Of a DNA stretch of 8,470 nucleotides, positions 1 through 5,598 are shown one piece after another. This stretch comes from RGIG8775 sp045128735 (GTDB taxonomy: Bacteria > Bacillota > Clostridia > Oscillospirales > CAG-272). Each line of letters opens with the position of its first letter. The first letter of the stretch is position 1. A program made the translations under genes and the position numbers. Location: contig JBGVRT010000138.1 of the NCBI GenBank assembly GCA_045128735.1, forward strand, positions 1-8,470. The letters are read 5' to 3'. The notes under the pieces are model-generated. The model was not told the origin of the DNA and ran no database searches. It saw only the letters and a program-made list of their open reading frames with translations.

Positions 1-127
1 AAGAAAAGTGGATTTCCTCTTTGGGTGTCAAAAAATCTGTGTACAGATAAAAAGTTACAATTTACGAGGTATAAACTATTTTTTTATTTATTTCACAACC
101 GTTTTATAAAGCGCAAACCGTAACCCC
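1..127. other. AT-rich stretch without a recognised gene
   Basis: I see no convincing coding region here. It is AT-rich, with long T and A runs around 78-92, and could be the downstream end of a neighbouring transcription unit. A short open frame on the minus strand (88-279) runs across the repeat material that follows, has no ribosome binding site that I can see and is low-complexity (runs of Phe), so I do not call it a gene. Confidence 0.4.
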
Positions 128-167
128 GCTTTTTCTTTTTGATGCAAAAGGCGCAAAAAGAAAAAGC
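128..167. repeat. Perfect 14-bp inverted repeat, T-rich/A-rich hairpin
   Basis: Positions 128-141 (gctttttctttttg) are the exact reverse complement of 154-167, separated by a 12-nt loop. The stem is almost entirely A:T with G:C ends, so it could form a weak hairpin on either strand. It is followed by more A-rich sequence and a GC-richer stretch up to copy A of the dispersed repeat at 255. I infer that 128-254 is part of a repeated intergenic element rather than a gene. A terminator role is possible, but the stem lacks the GC-rich core that would make it convincing. Confidence 0.45.
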
Positions 168-254
168 TCAAGAAAAAGAAAAACGCCGATGCGCCTGCGG
201 ACGCGAGATTGTCGCTTTTTGAAAAAAGCTCCGCAAAAACTTTTCTCGCGGGCT

Positions 255-396
255 GCGGTGCGAACACACCGCTAAACACTAATTTATCGCACCCAAAGCC
301 AACGAGGTCGTGTTTAGCGACCGAGTGGGTTGCGTGACATTATGTTCGCACAAACAACGGTGCGCTGACCTACAGGGCTGTCGCGCCTCCGCGACC
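255..396 (+). repeat. Dispersed intergenic repeat, copy A
   Basis: This roughly 140-bp unit occurs three times in the window: here, at 3403-3549 (minus orientation) and at 3726-3874. Shared blocks include aacgaggtcgtgtttag (301-317) and acaaacaacggtgcgctgac (from 350). The copies differ by substitutions and small indels. All three translate to similar peptides over a short stretch (NEVVFSDRVGC), but copy C changes frame relative to A and B just after it, so no protein is conserved. Copy A ends right beside the terminator of the minus-strand operon. It is best read as a non-coding, genome-dispersed element; its function is unknown. Confidence 0.8.
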
Positions 397-397
397 C

Positions 398-437
398 AAC
401 ATAAAAGAGCCAAGTCGCAACTTGGCTCTTTTATGTT
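398..437. terminator. Perfect 18-bp hairpin, bidirectional-type terminator
   Basis: Positions 398-415 and 420-437 are exact reverse complements with a 4-nt loop (cgca). The core stem is gagccaagt/acttggctc, flanked by an A-rich arm on one side and TTTTATGTT on the other, which gives a GC-containing hairpin followed by a U-rich run on either strand. It overlaps the last base of the stop codon of the minus-strand membrane-protein gene, so it most likely terminates that operon. It could also stop transcription coming from the left. Confidence 0.85.
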
Positions 438-1132
438 CAAATAAAGAACTTTTTTGCAAACCAATTACGCAGGGGTCTGCACGCGCCCACCGCGATAAGT
501 GCCGCGCCCAATATCAGCGCGCCCGAGGCGGGGTAGACCGACCACATATGGAAGGTCACGGGCTCAAATGTTATCGTGGCAAACATTTCCACAAGCATCA
601 CGTACGCTCCAAGCGCTATGACCGCACCGCCAAGCGTGAAGAAAATCCCTTTTTTCAGATACTTCACAAGCACGACTACCGCGGTGACGATAAGCCCGAG
701 TATTCCCGCAACGGGGAAGGCAAAGGACAAAAACCAATCGCCTTCGGTAAACAGATTTACAAACACGAGGAAGCCTTCTATCGCCGCAAAGGTGCAGGGA
801 ACGAACACCGCCGCGTTCGGCGTTTTGAACCAAAGCGGAAAGAGCACGGCAACGTAAAAGACGAGCATTCCGCCCACCGCATACGCCGACCAACCGATAG
901 CCGACGAAATTATCAAGTCGCAGAGCATCAGCTCACCCGCGCATAAAAGGTAAAAGACGGTCACAAGAATCATCGCAAGCCTGCGGTTCATTTTCTTTTC
1001 TTTCCGCACAAAGGGCGGATAAGTGGGAGTCGCCGCCGTCTCGGCAATATCGGGATGGTAAGGAATAGTTCCGCAAAGCGGACAGGGCTTTTTGCCGTCG
1101 GCAAGCTCAACGCCGCATTTTATACAGTACAT
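437..1132 (-). CDS. Zinc-ribbon six-helix membrane protein (DUF6320-like)
   Basis: The product is 231 residues. The N-terminus has two CxxC pairs (C3/C6 and C17/C20), a small zinc ribbon, followed by a short Pro/Lys-rich cytoplasmic linker. The rest contains about six hydrophobic segments beginning near residue 50 (RLAMILVTVFYLLCAGE) and ends with a basic tail. This zinc ribbon plus multi-helix architecture matches the proteins I know as DUF6320, which as I recall often lie beside alcohol acetyltransferase-like and alpha/beta hydrolase genes in Clostridia. The start is ATG at 1132, with AAGGAG (minus strand, 1139-1144) 6 nt upstream. Only 14 nt separate it from the upstream gene's stop codon, so the two are co-transcribed. 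No catalytic motif is visible. A role as a membrane partner or regulator of the fused enzyme is inference. Confidence 0.82.
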   Translation of the reverse strand: MYCIKCGVELADGKKPCPLCGTIPYHPDIAETAATPTYPPFVRKEKKMNRRLAMILVTVFYLLCAGELMLCDLIISSAIGWSAYAVGGMLVFYVAVLFPLWFKTPNAAVFVPCTFAAIEGFLVFVNLFTEGDWFLSFAFPVAGILGLIVTAVVVLVKYLKKGIFFTLGGAVIALGAYVMLVEMFATITFEPVTFHMWSVYPASGALILGAALIAVGACRPLRNWFAKKFFI

Positions 1133-1146
1133 AAAATTCTCCTTTC

Positions 1147-3300
1147 TCAGTTGCTTTCCACAAGAAGTCTCACGCCCATATCGCGAAGTATCTCGTGAAA
1201 TCTAAGCTCAAGCGCAGATTCGCGTATTTTTCTGACGAAGCTGATATAGGTCTTTCCGCCATAGGACAGCATCGAGCAGTTGTTGTTGGTATTCGCGGGC
1301 ACGTTGAGTGTGAAATCAAATCTGTCAATATGTCTGCTAAGCTCCTCGGGAAGCTCTACCACACCGAGATTTGACATTGTAAGGCAGGATTTTTTCTCAC
1401 CTACGGCGTTGAATATGCCCTTCATTACAATGTTTTTAATAAACAGCGGCATCACGCGTACAATAAGCGATTTTTCGTCGTTGACGTTGGTGGTGATACG
1501 CGCCCTCATTCGGTTTGCGGTAAGCTCGTAGCCCATCTGGTAATGCACCGTGCGGCATATTTCCTCAAAGCTGTAATCGCCAAGATTAGGTGTGATTTCG
1601 GGGGTGACGTAAAGGGCGAAGTTACGCAGGGTGTTCGAGGGGAAAATGTTGCGCAGATTGACGGGAACAAGTACCTTTATGGGCTTGCGCCTGCGGCGTT
1701 TTTTTACTTCGGTATTCTGAACGTCCATAAGCGCTTTCATAAGCACAGCGCACAAAAAGGCGGTAACGCTGACCTTTTGCGCTTTGGCGAGAGCTCGGAT
1801 GGCGTCGGTGTCGGCGATAAAGGTGAGGGCGTGGACGAAGCCGTCCTCCTCGCGCTTGCCCTTTATGTGGTAAGCCGTCGCCTCTTTGCGGCTCATGGGC
1901 ACGTCGCCCGCGTATTTGAGGAAGCTGTCCTCAAGCTCGCCGTCCTCAATCTCGCCGCGGCGGTCGAGAATTCCGCAGATTGGGGGCACTTTTTCACCGT
2001 ATTTCCGTTCAGCGTACTCGGCGAGAAGCGATTTGAAGAATATCATTCCTCCCGTGCCGTCGGTTATGGCGTGGAAGAATTCAACCGCGATTCGGTTGCC
2101 GTAAACAAGCACTCTGAAGGCGCATTTGCGTATGTCGGCAAACTTCATATTTTCAATGGGATGACCGTATTCGCCGCGTATTTCGGGTGGCGAATTCAGC
2201 TCTACAAGGTAGTACCAGAACGCGCCGTAGGAAAGCCGCACCGATATAGACGGAAAACGTCGCACGGTTACGCCGAGCGCGGTGCGGAGAATTTCTGTGT
2301 CAACCTCGTCAGCCATATTTGCCGAGAGTCTGAAAAGATTGCTCCATCTGCGGTTCTTTGCCGCAGGGTATATCTTTGCCGCGTTGTCAAGCTTGAGCCA
2401 CATTTTGTCTCGGGGCACAGGCAGTCGGCGTTCAAGAAAGCTTGAAATCCGCGCGAAGTCCTCTTTGTTTTCATTCAAATCGTACATCAGGTAGGCGTGC
2501 CACATCTCGGGGGAGATGAAAAGCTCGCTTTCGCATCCTGCGCCAAGCAATTTTTGGTGAAGCGCCGCGGCGTCGTCAAGCATTATTTCGTCACCGCCCG
2601 CGAAGATGACCGACGGGGGCAAGCCCTCAAGGTCGGCAAAAAGCGGAGAAACAAGCGGATTTTTGCGGTCGTCTGTATATTTCGAAGCGAAAAATTCAAG
2701 CTGTTCAATATTTATGGCGGCGTCGCGCCCTGTGTTTTTGGCGTAGGATTCACCCGAGGCGGTAAGGTCGCTCCAGGGCGAAATCGCAATAATGCCCGCA
2801 GGGGCGTTAAGCCCCAGTCTGCCAAGCTCAAGGCAAAGCGAGTAGATAAGTCCGCCGCCTGCACTTTCACCGCAAAGGACTATTTCGTTGCCGAAATATC
2901 CGCGCTCAAGCAGACCCTTGTACGCTACGACCGCGTCGTTGAGGGCGGCTGGGAAGGGAAACTCGGGGGCGAGTCTGTATTCAAAGGTGAACACTCTTAC
3001 GCCGCATTTGTCGGCAAGTGTAGACGCAAAGCCCTTGGCGTAGGCAAGGTCGCCACAGCAATAGCCTCCGCCGTGGACATAAAGCACCGCACCGCCTCTG
3101 CGCGGCTCGTCGGGCACGGCAAAAGCGCACCTCATTCCGCCAAGGCTTATCTCGTCAATACGCACGCGCCTCCGCACGCCCGCACTCATTATGCTTCCTA
3201 TATGATTCTGCCCCTTGCGCATCAGCTCAAGCGAAACCGAACGCGCAATAGGCGCAACTCTTTCAAGCTGTTTTTTTACAAATTTTTTGGAAAGACTCAC
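1147..3300 (-). CDS. Fusion of HSL-type alpha/beta hydrolase and condensation-like acyltransferase
   Basis: The product is 717 residues with two enzyme-like halves. Residues about 1-293 are a hormone-sensitive-lipase-type alpha/beta hydrolase: oxyanion motif HGGG (76-79), nucleophile motif GESAGG with Ser146, and likely Asp237 (GGDE) and His268 (MWHAY) completing the triad. Residues about 300-717 resemble the alcohol acetyltransferase/condensation superfamily, with FHAITDGTGG (His410, Asp414, Gly415) in place of HHxxxDG, VPVNLR (545-550) and a late SNLG block (643-646). No signal peptide is seen, so it is probably cytoplasmic. The start is GTG at 3300, because AGGAGG (minus strand, 3307-3312) lies exactly 6 nt upstream; an in-frame ATG further up (3347) would put both this site and the -1 region inside the coding sequence. 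Met300, at the domain junction, has no good internal ribosome binding site, so the fusion looks real. Likely activity is ester hydrolysis and/or acyl transfer to an unknown substrate. It is the first gene of an operon with the zinc-ribbon membrane protein. Confidence 0.85.
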   Translation of the reverse strand: MSLSKKFVKKQLERVAPIARSVSLELMRKGQNHIGSIMSAGVRRRVRIDEISLGGMRCAFAVPDEPRRGGAVLYVHGGGYCCGDLAYAKGFASTLADKCGVRVFTFEYRLAPEFPFPAALNDAVVAYKGLLERGYFGNEIVLCGESAGGGLIYSLCLELGRLGLNAPAGIIAISPWSDLTASGESYAKNTGRDAAINIEQLEFFASKYTDDRKNPLVSPLFADLEGLPPSVIFAGGDEIMLDDAAALHQKLLGAGCESELFISPEMWHAYLMYDLNENKEDFARISSFLERRLPVPRDKMWLKLDNAAKIYPAAKNRRWSNLFRLSANMADEVDTEILRTALGVTVRRFPSISVRLSYGAFWYYLVELNSPPEIRGEYGHPIENMKFADIRKCAFRVLVYGNRIAVEFFHAITDGTGGMIFFKSLLAEYAERKYGEKVPPICGILDRRGEIEDGELEDSFLKYAGDVPMSRKEATAYHIKGKREEDGFVHALTFIADTDAIRALAKAQKVSVTAFLCAVLMKALMDVQNTEVKKRRRRKPIKVLVPVNLRNIFPSNTLRNFALYVTPEITPNLGDYSFEEICRTVHYQMGYELTANRMRARITTNVNDEKSLIVRVMPLFIKNIVMKGIFNAVGEKKSCLTMSNLGVVELPEELSRHIDRFDFTLNVPANTNNNCSMLSYGGKTYISFVRKIRESALELRFHEILRDMGVRLLVESN

Positions 3301-3306
3301 TATAGC

Positions 3307-3312
3307 CCTCCT
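3307..3312 (-). promoter_or_regulatory. Shine-Dalgarno AGGAGG deciding a GTG start
   Basis: On the minus strand AGGAGG is followed by GCTATA and then GTG at 3300. This consensus site at ideal spacing selects GTG over the upstream in-frame ATG codons, including those inside repeat DNA. Confidence 0.85.
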
Positions 3313-3330
3313 CTCGATAACCGTTTGATA

Positions 3331-3345
3331 TGGTATAGTATACCA
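3331..3345. promoter_or_regulatory. 15-bp palindrome covering the -10 box (candidate operator)
   Basis: TGGTATA-g-TATACCA is a perfect 7+1+7 palindrome lying over the whole -10 hexamer of the minus-strand promoter. A dimeric repressor bound here would block RNA polymerase. No regulator gene is in the window, so the binding protein is unknown. Part of the symmetry comes from the -10 sequence itself, which weakens the case. Confidence 0.4.
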
Positions 3346-3365
3346 CATTTCGCGGCAAATTGCAA
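3337..3365 (-). promoter_or_regulatory. Sigma-A promoter of the hydrolase-acyltransferase operon
   Basis: Reading the minus strand, TTGCAA (3360-3365) is followed by a 17-nt spacer and TATACT (3337-3342). Each box is one mismatch from the housekeeping consensus, at the optimal spacing. Transcription would start near 3330, leaving a leader of about 30 nt that ends in the AGGAGG site. Confidence 0.75.
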
Positions 3366-3402
3366 TAGGCATATGAAATTTTGTTGGATAAATTGGTGTG
3401 TG

Positions 3403-3549
3403 GTCGCGGAGGCGGTCCTGCCGGACGGGTAAAAGGTCAGCGCACCGTTGTTTGTTCGAACATAGTGCCACGCATCCCACTCGGTCGCTAAACACGACCT
3501 CGTTGACCTTTGGTGGCAGATAAATTGGTGTTTGGCGGTGTGTTCGCAC
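3403..3549 (-). repeat. Dispersed intergenic repeat, copy B
   Basis: This is the minus-orientation copy of the unit also found at 255-396 and 3726-3874; the shared block ctaaacacgacctcgtt is at 3488-3504. It forms the outer part of the left arm of the long inverted repeat. The hydrolase reading frame happens to stay open through it, which would add a spurious N-terminal extension. Confidence 0.8.
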
Positions 3550-3566
3550 CGCGCCCCGTTCCTTTG

Positions 3567-3586
3567 CCCCCCTTGTCAAAGGGGGG
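3567..3586. repeat. REP-like GC-rich hairpin, left
   Basis: CCCCCCTT (3567-3574), a 4-nt loop gtca and AAGGGGGG (3579-3586) form an 8-bp stem. A matching hairpin lies in the opposite arm at 3695-3714, so this module is a paired, REP-like palindromic unit inside the long inverted repeat. Confidence 0.6.
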
Positions 3587-3694
3587 GGCGGACCACGATA
3601 GTGGTGGGGGGATTCAATAATTTGAAATGTCCTTCGATGCATATATTTATTGGTTTTATATGTCGTGAATCCCTCCACCGCGTTCCGCGGTCCC

Positions 3695-3714
3695 CCTCCC
3701 TTTGACAAGGGAGG
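3695..3714. repeat. REP-like GC-rich hairpin, right
   Basis: CCTCCCTT (3695-3702), loop TGAC and AAGGGAGG (3707-3714) form an 8-bp stem. Relative to the left hairpin, both sides of the stem carry the same change (C to T with G to A), so pairing is kept. This suggests that the folded structure matters for the element. Confidence 0.6.
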
Positions 3715-3725
3715 CAAAGGAGGCG

Positions 3726-3874
3726 GTTTGTGCTAACATAGTGCTTCAAACAAAAATTTATCTCACCAAGGCTAACGAGGTCGTGTTTAGTGACCGAGTT
3801 GGATGCGTGGGCTATGTTCGCACAAACAACGGTGCGCTGACCTTTTGCCCGTCCGGTAGGACCGCCTTCGCGAC
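3726..3874 (+). repeat. Dispersed intergenic repeat, copy C
   Basis: Third copy of the unit, in the same orientation as copy A and opposite to copy B. The shared block aacgaggtcgtgtttag is at 3774-3790. It forms the outer part of the right arm of the long inverted repeat. After that block an indel shifts the reading frame relative to A and B, which argues against it encoding a protein. Confidence 0.8.
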
Positions 3875-3976
3875 CGCTTCGCTCTATTGAATAAAAATGC
3901 CGCCATGAAACTGTGCAGAGTGTACAACAGTATGGCGAAAAGGCTTTTGAAATCTAACAAAAATTTGAAAAAACTA

Positions 3977-4005
3977 TTGAAATTTCACCAATTATATTAT
4001 ATAAT
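3977..4005 (+). promoter_or_regulatory. Strong sigma-A promoter of the acylation operon
   Basis: TTGAAA (3977-3982), a 17-nt spacer and a consensus TATAAT (4000-4005) form a nearly perfect housekeeping promoter in an AT-rich stretch. Transcription would start near 4012, giving a leader of about 70 nt before the ATG at 4083. The leader holds a short cgggt-aa-acccg inverted repeat just before the ribosome binding site, too small to call a riboswitch. The 100 nt upstream (3875-3976) contains nothing else I can name. Confidence 0.8.
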
Positions 4006-4082
4006 AAACTAAATAACGCTGTCTGCTTCATTTTGTCGGAAAACATCTGTTTTTCCCGGGTAAACCCGAGAGAGGAGAATTT

Positions 4083-5585
4083 ATGAAATATAAGGCAACC
4101 CTGATACTTTGCGGAGTGCTTATCGTCGCGTTGGCATTTTCCTTCTTCCTGACACCCGAAACTGCTGTTTCGGAGCTTGAAAACCGAAATATGACAACCT
4201 TTGGTATGATTCTTGACCCCGTAGACGACATCGACCCCACCACAGGCGAAAAGAGCGTTCTTTACAACGCCGACAAGAGCATTCCCGACCGACTTGAGGA
4301 CGCGATGAAAGACCAGATTTTCATCCGTAATTTTGTCGTGCTCAACTATACGAATCTTGAGTCAAAGCTTTCGAACCTTTATTCGGGCACGGTAAAGATG
4401 CTTTCCGCTCCCTTCAAGGATGACGCTCCTGCTGATGACGAGACTCAGCCCGACGAGACCGACACCCCCGTGACGATTCCCGACGAGGGTTACCCCGACG
4501 AATATTACGACCTTGCGGAGGAGGAGACTGCTCCCCCTGCCGCGTTCGACTACAAGACCTATCCCGTGTACGGCTTTGCGCGGCTTGCCACCTTCCCCTC
4601 AAGGAGCTACACTTACCAGAGCTTAGGTAACTTTGTAACCTACAACGGCACCGATTGGGTGGGCGAAAAGCCCTCGAAGGGTGTGCCGAGCGCAAAGGCG
4701 GTGCAAAGGCACGTTGACCAATACGACAAGCTTCTTGCAGAGTATCCTGACCTTAAAATATACAACTATTTCGTGACTCAGATGCAGAACACGCCTTGGT
4801 TCTACGATTTCTACGGAGTCTATCCCGACAGGCAGGAGATCACGGCGCAGTATCTTCCCGAGTACATCAAGGTGGCGCGCCTCACCTTCGACGACTTTGA
4901 GGACTACTCCGAGTGCTACTTCAAGAGCGACCACCACTGGGCGTACAAGGGAAGTGAGCGCGGATACCAGGACGTTTACAATATGATGGCTGAGGATCTT
5001 GGACTTTCGCCTATGAAGTACCCCATAAAGACCTGGAATTTCTCCGAGCTTTACGGTGTCCAATACCGCGGAAGCCGCGCGTCAAAGCTTCAGTCGGCGT
5101 TCACCTCGTATGACGAATTTGTAGCCTACGAGTACGACCTTGGCGAGCGCGAGACCTTTGTTCTTAACCCCAACAACTACACGGTTGAAATTCCCGTTAC
5201 AATGGGACTTTGGGAAAAATACAAGGTTGGAAATATCAACAAGGGCAAATACACTGACCACTACATACATTTTTACGGTCACTCGTATGATGAGAAAGGC
5301 AAGACCTACGCCGACTCCGAGTATATGCTGGTTATCAAAAATAACAACGGCGCGGAGCACAGCCTGCTTATGATATGCGACTCCACTCAGCGCGCTTACC
5401 GCGACGTTCTCGGCTCGCACTTCAAGAACGTGGTCACTCTCGATTACCGAATTATGACAAAGGTGCCCGTTGACTACCTTATCGACAAGTACAACATAGA
5501 CACTATTCTCGCGGGCGGTCTGTCCTTTGCTTGGTCGGGCAGTGATTCCTATATGCTCAAATTCTCCGACAGCTTCGGAAAGTAA
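4083..5585 (+). CDS. DHHW/AlgX-like SGNH-type envelope O-acyltransferase partner
   Basis: The product is 500 residues. It begins with a short basic segment and one hydrophobic stretch (about 5-23), a signal anchor that would place the rest outside the membrane. The family signature SDHHWAYKG is at 282-290 (Asp283, His284, His285). Near the C-terminus, MICDSTQRAYRDVLG (Ser434) followed by VTLDYR (451-456) matches the other conserved block of the DHHW family and would supply the SGNH-type Ser. Related AlgX/AlgJ/PatB-type proteins transfer acetyl groups to extracellular polysaccharides using donors exported by an MBOAT protein, and the next gene is such an MBOAT. Residues about 112-155 are an acidic Asp/Glu/Pro-rich linker. 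The start is ATG at 4083 with AGGAG (4073-4077) 5 nt upstream. It is the first gene of a three-gene operon; the target polymer is unknown. Confidence 0.85.
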   Translation: MKYKATLILCGVLIVALAFSFFLTPETAVSELENRNMTTFGMILDPVDDIDPTTGEKSVLYNADKSIPDRLEDAMKDQIFIRNFVVLNYTNLESKLSNLYSGTVKMLSAPFKDDAPADDETQPDETDTPVTIPDEGYPDEYYDLAEEETAPPAAFDYKTYPVYGFARLATFPSRSYTYQSLGNFVTYNGTDWVGEKPSKGVPSAKAVQRHVDQYDKLLAEYPDLKIYNYFVTQMQNTPWFYDFYGVYPDRQEITAQYLPEYIKVARLTFDDFEDYSECYFKSDHHWAYKGSERGYQDVYNMMAEDLGLSPMKYPIKTWNFSELYGVQYRGSRASKLQSAFTSYDEFVAYEYDLGERETFVLNPNNYTVEIPVTMGLWEKYKVGNINKGKYTDHYIHFYGHSYDEKGKTYADSEYMLVIKNNNGAEHSLLMICDSTQRAYRDVLGSHFKNVVTLDYRIMTKVPVDYLIDKYNIDTILAGGLSFAWSGSDSYMLKFSDSFGK

Positions 5586-5587
5586 TT

Positions 5588-5594
5588 AAGGAGG
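5588..5594 (+). promoter_or_regulatory. Shine-Dalgarno AAGGAGG for the MBOAT gene
   Basis: AAGGAGG sits 4 nt before the ATG at 5599, inside the 13-nt gap after the DHHW gene's stop codon. It supports close co-expression of the two. Confidence 0.8.
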
Positions 5595-5598
5595 AAAT

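Larger units (their letters stand above)
3403..3874. repeat. Long imperfect inverted repeat, arms about 210 bp, 49-bp spacer
   Basis: The left arm (3403-3616) matches the reverse complement of the right arm (3666-3874) along its whole length, with scattered mismatches and small indels. From outside in, each arm holds a copy of the dispersed repeat (B on the left, C on the right) and then a GC-rich module ending in gattca/tgaatc. The spacer (3617-3665) is AT-rich and has no recognisable gene. The structure sits between two divergent operons and could be a non-autonomous mobile element, or two repeat units inserted head to head. No transposase is present. Confidence 0.8.

Noticed and set aside
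422..946. A 174-codon open frame on the plus strand
   Set aside because: It is antisense to the zinc-ribbon membrane protein, very rich in Arg/His/Lys, begins inside the terminator hairpin and has no family resemblance.
1543..2445. A 300-codon open frame on the plus strand
   Set aside because: It is antisense to the fused enzyme gene, has no ribosome binding site or recognisable domain, and the minus-strand frame carries all the known motifs.
2497..3432. A 311-codon open frame on the plus strand
   Set aside because: It is antisense to the hydrolase domain and runs on into repeat copy B; its composition is basic and unlike a folded protein. It is a shadow frame.
3301..3717. A 139-residue N-terminal extension of the hydrolase-acyltransferase open frame
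   Set aside because: It runs through copy B and the GC-rich hairpin module, then through the promoter and the AGGAGG site. The GTG at 3300 with ideal ribosome binding site spacing is the better start.
3702..3890. A 62-codon open frame containing the NEVVFSDRVGC peptide, possible small protein
   Set aside because: The same peptide appears in copies A and B, but copy C shifts frame right after it, so the conservation is of DNA and not of a protein.
3901..3937. Imperfect hairpin cgccat...atggcg upstream of the plus-strand promoter
   Set aside because: It has two short stems with unpaired bases and no T-run. It could be chance or a weak structure, too little to annotate.
4012..4082. Possible riboswitch in the leader of the acylation operon
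   Set aside because: The leader is only about 70 nt, has just a 5-bp inverted repeat and matches no riboswitch consensus I know.
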